Positions 33,238-42,661 of a DNA stretch of 64,000 nucleotides are shown in pieces (the first letter of the stretch is position 1; each line of letters begins with the position of its first letter). Location: NCBI GenBank assembly GCA_963797335.1, contig CAWCOU010000006.1, positions 744,001 through 808,000 on the forward strand. The letters run 5' to 3'. Source of the stretch: CAWCOU01 sp963797335. GTDB lineage: Bacteria > Pseudomonadota > Gammaproteobacteria > JAURND01. A program made the position numbers and the translations under genes. Under the pieces are notes generated by a model that had not been told where the DNA came from, searched no databases, and saw nothing but the letters and a program-made list of their open reading frames with translations.

Positions 33238-33382
33238 AGAGGTGCCACTCCACGCATGAAGTATCCCAGGGGCTGGCTGCAAACACGCATAAATACGTCC
33301 ATCGTAGCTCCCTAATTCCTCCCTGAATTAGAGGGTTTGCATCCAGCCCCTGGGATACTTCATGCTTACTTGGGCAGAACAC
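33238..33382. repeat. Palindromic repeat copy B
   Basis: GCATGAAGTATCCCAGGGGC at 33254 and its inverse ending at 33365 form the same ~31-bp-armed palindrome as copies A, C and D, here with a few arm mismatches (GCTGCAAAC / GTTTGCATC). Outer ends are GGTGCCACTCCAC and TTACTTGGGCAG. It lacks the GCAAT/TGACG part seen beside the other copies. Confidence 0.9.
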
Positions 33383-33418
33383 CCGTTGTCCCGGCACAGG
33401 CGTCAACTTAAAGTAACT

Positions 33419-33439
33419 CCTTCTCCCATCGGGAGAAGG
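33419..33439. repeat. CTTCTCCC/GGGAGAAG hairpin copy
   Basis: CCTTCTCCC-ATC-GGGAGAAGG, the same hairpin family as at 9598 and 45318. It is preceded by CGTCAACTTAAAGTAACT, the reverse of the conserved TTAAGTTGACG tail. Confidence 0.7.
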
Positions 33440-33452
33440 ATATTTAAACAAG

Positions 33453-33477
33453 GGTGGGCAAGCATAGCGTGCCCACC
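33453..33477 (-). terminator. Terminator downstream of pepN
   Basis: On the minus strand GGTGGGCA and TGCCCACC form an 8-bp GC-rich stem around a 9-nt loop, followed by CTTGTTTAAA, 12 nt after the pepN stop. Confidence 0.6.
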
Positions 33478-33489
33478 TTTTGGCAGAGT

Positions 33490-36141
33490 CTATGAGAGGC
33501 TTTTGCTCACCACTTCATAGACATCGTTGGAGAGGGGTTTTTGTTCGGCGATGCGTTGTAGTTGCGCACGCATGAGGGACTGGCGGGTGGGGTCGAATTT
33601 TCGCCAGCGGGTTAGGGGTTCTAGGATGCGGGCGGCGAGTTGGGGGTTGAAGTGATCGATTTTTAGCACGTAGTCAGCTAGAAAAGCGTAGCCGTCGCCG
33701 GTTAAGGTGTGGAAGCACACGGGGTTGCTGGTGGCGAACGTGCCAATTAAGGCGCGGACACGGTTGGGGTTGTGCAACACAAACGAGGGGTGTTGGGTTA
33801 GGGATTTCACCACTGCTAAGGTATTGGGTAGGGGGGAGATCGCTTGTAGCGCTAACCATTTATCGACCACCAAATTTTCCTGATGCCATCGATGGTAGAA
33901 AATCGACAGCAATTCTGTGCGTTCTTCGCAATCGATAGCATTTAATGCCTCTATTGCGCCCATGGTATCGGTCATATTGTTGGATTGCTTGAATTGCTGG
34001 GTGCAAAATGCGCGTGCTTTTGTATCCCCTAGACAGGCCAGGTAGTGTAATACTAAGTTTTTCAGGCGCCGTTTGGCCATGGCTTTGGTGTCTAGTTGGT
34101 AGATGCCACTGTCGCTATGCTGTTCGTAATAGGTTAGAAAAGGGGATTTTAAGGCCAGGGCAATATGTTTTTTCAACCATTGCCTGACATCGTGAATCGC
34201 ATCGACATTAGCAATGGGCATACGTTGGATCAAATACGTTTCGGAAGGCAAGGTCAGCATCTCTGCCAACAATGCCTCATCGCCGCCGGCTTCAAACACT
34301 TTGCTTAGTGCGGTTAAGAACGAGTGTGGGATGGGTAATTCGATCTCCTGCTCGTAATTTTCAATCAATCGTAGCAATACCCGTTCCGCCAATTGTTGGC
34401 CCGCATCCCAGCGGTTAAATAAATCATTATCATGCGACATCAGAAAAACCAGTTGTTCTTCGGTGTACGGGTAATCCAGTTTCACAGGTGCCGAGAAATT
34501 TCGTAATAAGGAAGGCGTCGGTCTCACCGGGATGTTGATAAAGGTGAAGGTTTGTTGCGGTTCTTGCACGGATAATACTCGCGTCGTCTGAGCTTGTTCT
34601 GCACTTTCATTGGCTAATTGCAGCGGCAAATCGCGACCTTGGTCGTCTAGCAATCCTATGGCAAATGGAATATGAAACGGTTCTTTTACCGGCTGCCCTG
34701 GGGTGGGTGGGCAGGTTTGAGTCAGCGTTACTGTGTATATATGAGTATGGGGATCGTAATCGTCTTTCACCATCACTTCCGGCGTGCCTGCTTGTTTGTA
34801 CCAATGACGGAATTGCGTTAAATCCAGTTTCGATATTTCTGCCATGGGTTTGATAAACTCGTCGACGGTTACCGGTTGGCCGTCATAGCGGCTAAAATAT
34901 AGATCCATGGCTTGACGAAACAGCGTTGGGCCTAGCAAGGTATGTAACATACGAATCACTTCGGCACCTTTTTCGTAGACCGTGACGGTGTAAAAATTAT
35001 TGATCTCGATGTAAGAATCCGGATAGATCGGATGCGCCATCGGGCCAGCGTCTTGCGCGAATTGGCTGCTGCGAATCGTTTTGACTTCATTAATACGCTT
35101 AACGGTCGGCGAAGTTTTATCGGCCGTGAATTGCGATTCACGAAATACAGTTAAACCTTCTTTCAAGGTAATTTGAAACCAATCGCGCACCGTGACACGA
35201 TTGCCAGACCAGTTATGAAAATATTCATGGCCGATGACGGCTTGGATATGAATAAAATCGTCATCCGTGGCTGTTTCCGGTCTAGCCAGAATGTATTTAT
35301 CGTTAAAAATATTCAGCCCTTTATTTTCCATGGCGCCAAAATTAAAATCACTGACGCCGACGACCATATAGGTATTTAAATCGTATTCTCGACCGTATTT
35401 TTTTTCATCCCAGCGCATGGCTTCTTGTAATGACGCCATGGCGTATTCCGCTTGTTCGCGTTTTCCGGGTTCGACATAAACGGCCAGTTGCACGGAACGG
35501 CCAGATTGGGTAATAAAAGTATCGGTCAATACATCCAAATCGCCAGCGACTAATGCAAATAAATAACACGGTTTCAGGGTGGGGTCTTCCCATTTAACCC
35601 AATGTCGGTCTTCTTGCAATTCATGACTATCGGTTAAATCACCGTTGGATAATAAAATCGGGTACTTGGTTTTATCGGCAGTGATGGTGGTGGTGAAACG
35701 CGTTAACACATCCGGTCTGTCGAGAAAATAAGTAATGCGGCGAAAACCACGCGATTCACATTGCGTGCAAAAAATGGCGCCGCTTTTGTATAAACCGGTC
35801 AATTGTTTATTTTCTTGCGGCTGAATTTCTACCGTCGTTTCTAACATAAAGGTGTCACCGACATCAAACACCGTTAAGTGATGATCGTTGACTTGATAAC
35901 GTGAGGATAGTAATTCATCACCATCTAATAGAATGCGTTTCAGTTGCATTTTTTCGCCATCCAATATTAATGGCGGTCGTCCCTGAGTGAAGGCCGGATT
36001 ACGGCGGACCTGAAGTATGGCGGTGACATGGGTGTTTTTTTCATGGAGGTCAAAGTGCAATAACACGTTGTCTAATAAAAAAGGGCTCGGTTGGTAATCA
36101 TTTAAATAATGAACTTGCGGAGAATGGGTATGAGTGTGCAT
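33490..36141 (-). CDS. pepN: Aminopeptidase N (M1 family)
   Basis: An 883-residue zinc metallopeptidase releasing N-terminal residues from peptides in the cytosol. The substrate-binding GAMEN motif (FGAMENKGLNIFNDKY) and the zinc site HEYFHNWSGN with downstream KEGLTVFRE are intact. Length and the C-terminal helical domain match E. coli PepN (870). It starts MHTHTHSPQVHYLNDY. Monocistronic, with a terminator downstream; nhaA lies 52 bp upstream on the same strand. Confidence 0.96.
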   Translation of the reverse strand: MHTHTHSPQVHYLNDYQPSPFLLDNVLLHFDLHEKNTHVTAILQVRRNPAFTQGRPPLILDGEKMQLKRILLDGDELLSSRYQVNDHHLTVFDVGDTFMLETTVEIQPQENKQLTGLYKSGAIFCTQCESRGFRRITYFLDRPDVLTRFTTTITADKTKYPILLSNGDLTDSHELQEDRHWVKWEDPTLKPCYLFALVAGDLDVLTDTFITQSGRSVQLAVYVEPGKREQAEYAMASLQEAMRWDEKKYGREYDLNTYMVVGVSDFNFGAMENKGLNIFNDKYILARPETATDDDFIHIQAVIGHEYFHNWSGNRVTVRDWFQITLKEGLTVFRESQFTADKTSPTVKRINEVKTIRSSQFAQDAGPMAHPIYPDSYIEINNFYTVTVYEKGAEVIRMLHTLLGPTLFRQAMDLYFSRYDGQPVTVDEFIKPMAEISKLDLTQFRHWYKQAGTPEVMVKDDYDPHTHIYTVTLTQTCPPTPGQPVKEPFHIPFAIGLLDDQGRDLPLQLANESAEQAQTTRVLSVQEPQQTFTFINIPVRPTPSLLRNFSAPVKLDYPYTEEQLVFLMSHDNDLFNRWDAGQQLAERVLLRLIENYEQEIELPIPHSFLTALSKVFEAGGDEALLAEMLTLPSETYLIQRMPIANVDAIHDVRQWLKKHIALALKSPFLTYYEQHSDSGIYQLDTKAMAKRRLKNLVLHYLACLGDTKARAFCTQQFKQSNNMTDTMGAIEALNAIDCEERTELLSIFYHRWHQENLVVDKWLALQAISPLPNTLAVVKSLTQHPSFVLHNPNRVRALIGTFATSNPVCFHTLTGDGYAFLADYVLKIDHFNPQLAARILEPLTRWRKFDPTRQSLMRAQLQRIAEQKPLSNDVYEVVSKSLS

Positions 36142-36192
36142 AAACTATCCTAAAAATGAACTACTTTAACGTCGCTCCTGAGAGCACGGGCT

Positions 36193-37440
36193 TCACGGTA
36201 ATCGTTTACAGCCCCAGCGCAATATAAAATAACCGGCTATTCCTGACAGGAGTGAACCTAAGAGCACGCCAAAACGCACTAACGCTGGGTAGTGCGCATC
36301 CGCGCTGGGAAAAGCCAATTGGCCGATGAATAGACTCATGGTGAAGCCAACGCCACAAATCACGGCCGTGCCATATAAGGTAAGCCAATTAGCACCGTTT
36401 GGTATGGGCGCCCAATGCAGGCGAATGGCCAACCACGTAGAACCAAAAATACCAATCTGTTTTCCTATAAATAAGCCTGCCAATATACCCATGGAGAGTG
36501 GTGTAATTAATTCTTGAATTGGGAAGTTAATAAACGACACGCCGGCATTGGCAAAGCTGAATAACGGCAGAATAAGATAAGCCACCCAGGGATGAAGCAC
36601 CTGTTCTAACCAATCCACTGGATTGGATTTCTCGGCATGATGTAAATCTTGTTTTTGCGTTTTATCGGCTGAGGTATGGAGCGGAATCGTCAACGCTAAT
36701 AATACACCGGCTATGGTCGGATGAATGCCCGATTTCAAGAATAATACCCATAATATTAACCCCAACAATATATAAGGAGTTAGACGCACCACTCGAAAAT
36801 AATTCAAGGCGATTAAGACGATGACACACGCGAAGGCAGCTAACAACGTCGGCCAATACAATTGCCCTGAATAAAAAACCGCAATAATGATAATGGCGCC
36901 GACGTCATCAAAAATCGCCAATGCCATCAAGAATAACTTAATGCTCAAAGGCATGCGCTTACCTAATAACGCCATAATACCGAGAGCAAAGGCAATATCC
37001 GTCGCCGTTGGAATCGCCCAGCCTCGTAAATCAAAGGCGCTGCTGGCGTGATTCAAGGCTAAATAAATCACAGCGGGTACTACCATGCCGCCTAATGCCG
37101 CTAACGCAGGTAAGCTGACTTTAGCAATTGAATTTAATTCTCCGGTCAGAATTTCGCGTTTAATTTCTAAGCCGACCAACAGAAAAAAAATGGCCATGAA
37201 AAAATCGTTAATCCAAAAAATAAAATTCGTGGTTACCGATTTTCCGGCGATGGAAAATTGCCAATCGTAATGGAACCAGTGATGGTAGTGATCTTGCCAG
37301 GGGGAGTTAGCAAAAATTAAAGCCAATATAGCGGCAACAAATAAGATGATGCCGCTACTGGCCTCTAGACGGATAAACTCTGTTAGTATGCGCCAAGTAA
37401 GAAAATGATTTTTATGTCCATCGTTATTGTTATCAGTCAT
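36193..37440 (-). CDS. nhaA: Na+/H+ antiporter NhaA
   Basis: A 415-residue inner-membrane antiporter with about 12 spans. The ion-binding aspartate pair is in LMALAIFDDVGAIIIIAVFY. The TATDIAFALGIMALLGKRMP unwound-helix region and IHPTIAGVLLALTIP are conserved. NhaA exchanges 2 H+ for 1 Na+ and is activated at alkaline pH. It follows the alpha-carbonic anhydrase gene by 6 bp, so both are probably one operon for pH/bicarbonate handling. Confidence 0.95.
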   Translation of the reverse strand: MTDNNNDGHKNHFLTWRILTEFIRLEASSGIILFVAAILALIFANSPWQDHYHHWFHYDWQFSIAGKSVTTNFIFWINDFFMAIFFLLVGLEIKREILTGELNSIAKVSLPALAALGGMVVPAVIYLALNHASSAFDLRGWAIPTATDIAFALGIMALLGKRMPLSIKLFLMALAIFDDVGAIIIIAVFYSGQLYWPTLLAAFACVIVLIALNYFRVVRLTPYILLGLILWVLFLKSGIHPTIAGVLLALTIPLHTSADKTQKQDLHHAEKSNPVDWLEQVLHPWVAYLILPLFSFANAGVSFINFPIQELITPLSMGILAGLFIGKQIGIFGSTWLAIRLHWAPIPNGANWLTLYGTAVICGVGFTMSLFIGQLAFPSADAHYPALVRFGVLLGSLLSGIAGYFILRWGCKRLP

Positions 37441-37446
37441 ATGTTT

Positions 37447-38199
37447 TTAAGAATGTACAGTGACCCTACGCTCATGCAGTGGTTGTACGGGTCGAGAATT
37501 AAAAGGAATCATATTTTTCTTTAAATAGCTGACTTGTTCCGCTGTTAAGGATAGCGGTTGTTTATAAACGACCCATTGCACATTTTCAGAGCAAGGCGGT
37601 GTCGTCAGTGAGCCGGAGTATAGGTAATACTCATTTTCTTTAGGAATGACCTCGTCTGGGTTAAAGCGCACGGTATTGCCTGAAGCATATTGGTTAGCAT
37701 CTAGAACCGACCATTCCCGGGTAGTGGCATTGGCTTTGCCTGCATTTTCTGTCAACAATACGCCAACCACCAATAACTGCCCCTGTTTATTTTGGTGGAC
37801 CAAGTGAATTTCCATCGGGAAGCGTTGATTATGTAAGGTATGCTCACTGGGGGTATGAAAATGGAATCCTTGTAAATAATAGGTTTGACCATTGAACTGA
37901 ACAGAGTTGGCAGAAGGGTCAACGGCCTTCATGGAGAAATCTTTGCTATCGGCGAGGTGATTAAATAAAGCCGGCTGGTAATGTAGTGTGATGCTTTGCT
38001 TCGCTACCGGTGTGGTCTCTGGGATATTAATAGGCGATTGCTGTTGACCTTTGCCACACACACTAAAATGCTCACCCCAATGCTCAGGACCTTTTTGGGC
38101 TGAGTAATTCCAGGTATTGTCTGAGACCGCTGCCTGAATCAAAGGAGTAGCACAACATACGATTAACCCGGCCGCCCATTGCTTAATACTGATTTTCAT
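37447..38199 (-). CDS. Periplasmic alpha-type carbonic anhydrase
   Basis: A 250-residue secreted enzyme (signal MKISIKQWAAGLIVCCATPLIQA) that interconverts CO2 and bicarbonate. The three zinc histidines are in GFHFHTPSEH and MEIHLVH; the threonine gate region is SLTTPPCSENVQW. Cysteines in FSVCGKG and TPPCSE can form the usual periplasmic disulfide. It is upstream of nhaA with a 6-bp gap. In bacteria these enzymes help with periplasmic pH and acid tolerance. Confidence 0.95.
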   Translation of the reverse strand: MKISIKQWAAGLIVCCATPLIQAAVSDNTWNYSAQKGPEHWGEHFSVCGKGQQQSPINIPETTPVAKQSITLHYQPALFNHLADSKDFSMKAVDPSANSVQFNGQTYYLQGFHFHTPSEHTLHNQRFPMEIHLVHQNKQGQLLVVGVLLTENAGKANATTREWSVLDANQYASGNTVRFNPDEVIPKENEYYLYSGSLTTPPCSENVQWVVYKQPLSLTAEQVSYLKKNMIPFNSRPVQPLHERRVTVHS

Positions 38200-38235
38200 A
38201 AACCGTTTCCTCCGTTTAGGGATTGCTTCAATTTC

Positions 38236-38949
38236 TTATTCTATGACTTCTTGGTCCCAGAGGCAATTTCCGTCACTCATTTTTCGGATGGCCGCCAGCG
38301 TGCTCTCGTGAGCCACTAGCTCCTGCGCATCGGCGGGGATGACCTTCAATGGCGCCAGACTGGCCCTTGCCTGCGGGATGAGGGTGATCGATTGAGCACC
38401 GGAAGTGGAATCGTCGTCAAATAAACTGACCTGGCCGCCGGTCATGGCTAAATACACTCGTGCCAGCAAATCGGCATCCAACAACGCGCCGTGTAATTGA
38501 CGGGCGGAGTTATTTATGCCGTAACGTTTACATAATGCATCTAAATTATTGTGCTGACCGGGGTGTTTTTTTCGAGCAAAGGCCAGGGTATCAAATACTG
38601 TGCAGTAGTCGGTTATTTTTTTAAAATTGGCATTGGTCCGTTGTAGCTCATGGTCTAAAAATCCGACATCGAACGGGGCATTGTGAATAATTAATTCAGC
38701 ACCCTGAAGAAAGGTGATGATTTCGGAAGCCACATCGGCAAACAGCGGTTTATCGGCTAAAAATTCTTCGGTCAGACCGTGCACCGCTTGTGCCCCAGCA
38801 TCGATAGCGCGCTCGGGACAAATATAGTAATGACATCGTTCCCCTGTGAAACGACGATTGATTAATTCTATGCCTGCTATTTCAATTAAACGGTGGCCTT
38901 CGACAACCGCTAAGCCTGTGGTTTCGGTATCCAGGACTATTTGGCGCAT
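38236..38949 (-). CDS. dnaQ: DNA polymerase III epsilon subunit (proofreading exonuclease)
   Basis: A 237-residue DEDDh 3'-5' exonuclease: Exo I VLDTETTGL, Exo II IIHNAPFDVGFLDHEL, Exo III ARQLHGALLDADLLARVYL. A C-terminal tail reaches the polymerase alpha subunit. In relatives dnaQ adjoins rnhA; here a full OMP gene with its own promoter and terminator stands between them. Confidence 0.95.
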   Translation of the reverse strand: MRQIVLDTETTGLAVVEGHRLIEIAGIELINRRFTGERCHYYICPERAIDAGAQAVHGLTEEFLADKPLFADVASEIITFLQGAELIIHNAPFDVGFLDHELQRTNANFKKITDYCTVFDTLAFARKKHPGQHNNLDALCKRYGINNSARQLHGALLDADLLARVYLAMTGGQVSLFDDDSTSGAQSITLIPQARASLAPLKVIPADAQELVAHESTLAAIRKMSDGNCLWDQEVIE

Positions 38950-39047
38950 GGCTCTCTCTTGGCAGTAGAACAGCGATTTTGAAGTTAGATATTGTTTGGT
39001 GGTTTTGTAAGAAGGGCTGTGAAACTCAATATCAAAAAACCAGATAA

Positions 39048-39080
39048 GCGGACAAAGGGTGCAAAAGCACCCCTTTCCGC
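39048..39080 (-). terminator. Rho-independent terminator after the OMP gene
   Basis: On the minus strand GCGGAAAGGGGTGC-TTTT-GCACCCTTTGTCCGC forms a long stem, followed after a short gap by GGTTTTTTG. It separates the OMP gene from dnaQ. Confidence 0.7.
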
Positions 39081-39159
39081 CTGTCCTGGAGGTAACATTT
39101 TGTTACAAGTCTTACTTTAAATTACAAAGAAAGACTTTCATGCAAGGTAACAGCTAACC

Positions 39160-40284
39160 TTACATTTTGTAGTTGAGGCTTAGGTAAGGACCTTGGAAGC
39201 CGATATTTGATGTTGTCGTGCTGGTATGATTTCCTTCAAAGGGCTCATCAGCAATATTTCCTTTGACTTGATCGACGGCATCAAAATATTCGGTTGCTTG
39301 CCAGCCTAACTCAACAGTCAAGTTTGATTTGTTATCAAACAAGAAGGTGTAGTTAAAACCAACTTTAGCATCCAACACAGGTACTACACGCCATGAATTA
39401 TCGACAGTGACATCGTTGTCGAAATCAAACTCGTGAGTAAATGGTGGTTCTACATCCGTTTCAGAGTGTGATACGAAGACATTGTTAGAGGTGTTGGTTT
39501 TGACTTCACCAATTAACAATGCACCAGCTACGTGACCTGCGATACCGAAGCAATCACTGATGTGATAAGAAGTATCAACACCAAATCGTGGACCTACGCC
39601 ATTGAATTTGGAATTGTATTCATCTTTTTCGCCGTAAGCAAAAGAGTCACCAGGAGCATCGGTGAAGAACCAATCAGCCCCATACTGATTAGTTACATTT
39701 TGACGTACGCTAGCAAAACGTAAGCCACCGAAGAATCGGGTTTGTAATCTCGTACCGAGATTGACGTATTGACCCACGTCTAAATCGATAGAATCCAATC
39801 TGCTTTTTACGGTGCTTTGAGCGCCTACATTTGACGTGATGACATCAGGATCAAAGAAGTTGAAGAGAGGAACACCGAGACCGGTTCGGAGCACATCACC
39901 AGGATCTGTTCCAACGTTGTCGGTGGTAGAGTGGTCAAAATGTGTCCAACTTAACTGCACATCGTTACCCGAATCTGGGAATGTGTAACCTAAGCCAACT
40001 CTGAAGCCAAAGTTGTAGTGAGGGTTGACGTTCTCTACATCTTGCTTTGTGTTGAGAAAGAAAGGAAAGTCGTCAAAGTCTGCCGAACTAAGACTGCTTA
40101 TTGTCGCATAGTCAAGATCAGAGTTAGTGGGCTGAAGGAGTAGACCTTCTAATGTGATTTGCAAACCAGGTGTTAAATTAGGAATGTTCACAGCAAAGGA
40201 TGGTGCATCTGTTGGCAGTGCCGCATAAGCACCCAACGAAGCCGTTAGACCAGCAGCGGCTAAAGCTACAGCAAATTTATTCAT
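39160..40284 (-). CDS. Legionella-type major outer-membrane protein (beta-barrel)
   Basis: A 374-residue porin-like protein from the ATG at 40282-40284 with a strong GGAGG site. The signal peptide is MNKFAVALAAAGLTASLGAYA. The mature part resembles Legionella_OMP family barrels: GLQITLEGLLLQPTNSDLDY, FGFRVGLGYTFPDSGNDVQL, SIDLDVGQYVNLGTRLQTRF, and a closing strand ending GPYLSLNYKM. Alternating hydrophobic residues support a beta barrel. It has its own promoter, leader and terminator, typical of a highly expressed gene. It interrupts the usual rnhA-dnaQ pair. Confidence 0.88.
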   Translation of the reverse strand: MNKFAVALAAAGLTASLGAYAALPTDAPSFAVNIPNLTPGLQITLEGLLLQPTNSDLDYATISSLSSADFDDFPFFLNTKQDVENVNPHYNFGFRVGLGYTFPDSGNDVQLSWTHFDHSTTDNVGTDPGDVLRTGLGVPLFNFFDPDVITSNVGAQSTVKSRLDSIDLDVGQYVNLGTRLQTRFFGGLRFASVRQNVTNQYGADWFFTDAPGDSFAYGEKDEYNSKFNGVGPRFGVDTSYHISDCFGIAGHVAGALLIGEVKTNTSNNVFVSHSETDVEPPFTHEFDFDNDVTVDNSWRVVPVLDAKVGFNYTFLFDNKSNLTVELGWQATEYFDAVDQVKGNIADEPFEGNHTSTTTSNIGFQGPYLSLNYKM

Positions 40285-40441
40285 TTGTGACCTCCATGAT
40301 GATTCCAAAGAACAGGTTATTATTTACACATTGTTATGTATCCTCTGGATTAGCAGTTTCAATAGAAGCCTAGCTGAACATTTTAAAATGTAGCATTTCT
40401 ATTCAAACTAACAACCCTGCACACAACCTTGTGTTGGGCAT

Positions 40442-40469
40442 ATAGTAATGGGAATTTTTTAAAAAGCAA
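40442..40469 (-). promoter_or_regulatory. Putative promoter of the OMP gene
   Basis: On the minus strand TTGCTT (40464-40469) and TACTAT (40442-40447) are 16 bp apart. The upstream DNA (40470-40588) is very AT-rich with many A/T tracts, like an UP element. The predicted leader is about 150 nt and starts near a hairpin, ACACAA-GG-TTGTGT (40423-40436). No gene is present in 40285-40588. Confidence 0.45.
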
Positions 40470-40588
40470 GTATTTTTTTGTTTTCTCTGTTTGTAATTTT
40501 TTTTACAATTGACGTTGTTTTTATTTTTGTATTTTTTTACAACATTCAGTATCGGTATTTTTTAGAACGGATTTACTTAATTTTTAGT

Positions 40589-41059
40589 TTATCTTCTAAA
40601 ATTGACCAAAAACTCATCAATTGCTTGATTCGCTAATTGATCTGCCAGCGTATTTTCTGGATGCCCACTATGGCCGCGCACCCAATGCCATTTTAATTGG
40701 TGGTGTTTTATTTCTTCATCTAAACGTTCCCACAAATCTTTATTTTTGACTATTTTTTTCCCACTGTTTTTCCAATCATTTTCTTTCCAACGAGGCAACC
40801 ACAATAGCACACCATTACGGACGTATTGAGAATCGGTGGTCACTTCGGCGTGACACGGTTTTTTTAAAGCGCTCAATGCCTGGATCACTGCCTGCAACTC
40901 CATACGGTTATTGGTTGTGTTTTGTTCAGCTCCGTACAATCTTTTTTCATGACCGTCATATCGCAACAAAGCACCCCAACCACCGGGCCCTGGATTACCC
41001 CGACAAGCACCATCGGTAAAAATATACACCGTTTTATTCGTTTTATTCATTAGGGTCAT
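40589..41059 (-). CDS. rnhA: Ribonuclease HI
   Basis: A 156-residue enzyme cutting RNA in RNA-DNA hybrids. Catalytic carboxylates are visible in FTDGACRGNPG, RMELQAVIQAL, VTTDSQYVRNG and GHSGHPENTLADQLA. Either ATG at 41059 or 41050 could start it; the second gives the usual N-terminus (MNKTNKTVYIF). It follows the yafS-like methyltransferase by 4 bp. Confidence 0.96.
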   Translation of the reverse strand: MTLMNKTNKTVYIFTDGACRGNPGPGGWGALLRYDGHEKRLYGAEQNTTNNRMELQAVIQALSALKKPCHAEVTTDSQYVRNGVLLWLPRWKENDWKNSGKKIVKNKDLWERLDEEIKHHQLKWHWVRGHSGHPENTLADQLANQAIDEFLVNFRR

Positions 41060-41063
41060 TTTT

Positions 41064-41771
41064 TTATGTCACTGTGGATAATGGGTGTGGGCTGATCAGC
41101 GGTGTCCACGTGCCCACTTGTTTTTTTGCTACGATTAAATAGACCGCGCCATTGCTTGACCAGAGTATGGGTCCTATTGCCTCCAGCGCTAACAAATAGT
41201 GCAGCCAGTTCTTGCGATTGATGGGCGGCCGAAAAAACAAACCGCGCTGCGTTTCTATATGAAAGTCGTGATGATGCAGGTAACGAATGAGCGTGGCTTG
41301 ACTGCGAAAACGTCCTTGCCACGGCGGTGTCCGTTGTCGTCGTAAATATTTTAATGCGCCCCACACACTGTAGGGATTAAATCCCAAAATAATTAATTTA
41401 CCTTCGGGTGTTAATATTCTGTGCATTTGCCGCAATAACACATCTGGATCGGTCATAAATTCCAAAATGTGCGGGGCCAGAATGACATCGACACTTTCGG
41501 ATAGAAAAGGTAATTGCCGTAAATCACCTTGAACACCAGAACCTGGGTAAGAAGGAGAGAACTCGGGACTTATGCGAACACGATGGGCGATCGGCGATTT
41601 TTCAAATAAATACGTTTCACTCGGGCCACCTATTTGTAAAAATTGATGACCGAAATAGTGAGGCAGGTACTGATCCAACTCCAAACGTTCAGCAGCGAGC
41701 AGCTCTGAACCTAACAGAGACTGGTACCACGCATCCATTTGTCTTAGAATAATTTCTGTCGAATGGTGCAT
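41064..41771 (-). CDS. YafS-like class I SAM-dependent methyltransferase
   Basis: A 235-residue protein with a methyltransferase core: FLQIGGPSETYLF (degenerate motif I), VQGDLRQLPFLSESVDVILA (motif II/III) and MHRILTPEGKLIILGFNPYS. The motif I Gly loop is altered compared with classical GxGxG. It lies between gloB (divergent) and rnhA, the place of yafS in E. coli, which supports orthology. The substrate is unknown. Confidence 0.82.
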   Translation of the reverse strand: MHHSTEIILRQMDAWYQSLLGSELLAAERLELDQYLPHYFGHQFLQIGGPSETYLFEKSPIAHRVRISPEFSPSYPGSGVQGDLRQLPFLSESVDVILAPHILEFMTDPDVLLRQMHRILTPEGKLIILGFNPYSVWGALKYLRRQRTPPWQGRFRSQATLIRYLHHHDFHIETQRGLFFRPPINRKNWLHYLLALEAIGPILWSSNGAVYLIVAKKQVGTWTPLISPHPLSTVT

Positions 41772-41826
41772 TATCTTGGCTTACCATAAATGACTTAACT
41801 CGTTGACCACCGAAGGAATGTTACTC

Positions 41827-42597
41827 ATGCTGCGAGTATTGCCTGTTCCTGCTTTTAAAGACAATTACATTTGGCTGATTATACACAACTCATCGCCATC
41901 TTGCCTTATTATCGATCCGGGCGAAGCACAACCGGTGCTCGCTATTTTGCAGGAGCAGTCACTGCAACCAACGGGCATTTTATTAACCCACCACCATTGG
42001 GATCATGTCAATGGCGTGGCTGAATTACAGCAACATTATTCCTTACGCGTATTCGGCCCTGCGCAAGAGACGATTGAAACAGTGACTGATCCTGTGCAAG
42101 CGGGCGATAATCTGACCTGGCCCGGCTGGGATCTAGAGCTGAGGGTGATGGCTATTCCCGGCCATACCCGCGGTCACGTCGCTTACACCGGTGATGGCAT
42201 GTTATTTTGCGGTGATACGTTGTTTACCGGCGGCTGCGGGCGCTTATTTGAAGGAACGGCTGAACAGATGTACCATTCCTTACAAGCGCTGGCTGGCTTA
42301 CCTGAGGAAACCTCTGTTTATTGCGGGCATGAGTACACCGAAGCCAACCTAAGATTTGCACAGGCAGTCGAGCCCGACAATCAGGACCTGTTACTGCGAA
42401 TCAAACAAACGGCGATGCTTAGGGCTCAACAGCTACCCACCGTTCCCAGCTCATTAGCCCTAGAGAAGCAGACCAATCCTTTCTTACGCTGCCACCTGGA
42501 CTCGGTTCGACAAGCGGCGGAAAAACACGCCGCCACCTCACTGCATGATCCAGTCGCTGTGTTTCGCACTATCCGTGCATGGAAAGATAACTTTTGA
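41827..42597 (+). CDS. gloB: Hydroxyacylglutathione hydrolase (glyoxalase II)
   Basis: A 256-residue metallo-beta-lactamase-fold enzyme from the ATG at 41827 (MLRVLPVPAFKDNYIW), with AAGGAA upstream. The metal site THHHWDHVNG, then PGHTRGHVAY, FCGDTLFTGGCGRLFEG and VYCGHEYTEANLRFA, is complete. It hydrolyses S-lactoylglutathione in methylglyoxal detoxification. Divergent from yafS and followed by mltD after a long repeat element, as in the conserved mltD/gloB/yafS/rnhA/dnaQ neighbourhood. Confidence 0.94.
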   Translation: MLRVLPVPAFKDNYIWLIIHNSSPSCLIIDPGEAQPVLAILQEQSLQPTGILLTHHHWDHVNGVAELQQHYSLRVFGPAQETIETVTDPVQAGDNLTWPGWDLELRVMAIPGHTRGHVAYTGDGMLFCGDTLFTGGCGRLFEGTAEQMYHSLQALAGLPEETSVYCGHEYTEANLRFAQAVEPDNQDLLLRIKQTAMLRAQQLPTVPSSLALEKQTNPFLRCHLDSVRQAAEKHAATSLHDPVAVFRTIRAWKDNF

Positions 42598-42661
42598 AAC
42601 ACCCATCGTCATTGGAGCAGGGATTGTTGCGCTGATCAAAAACTCCTTCTCCCCTTTTGTG

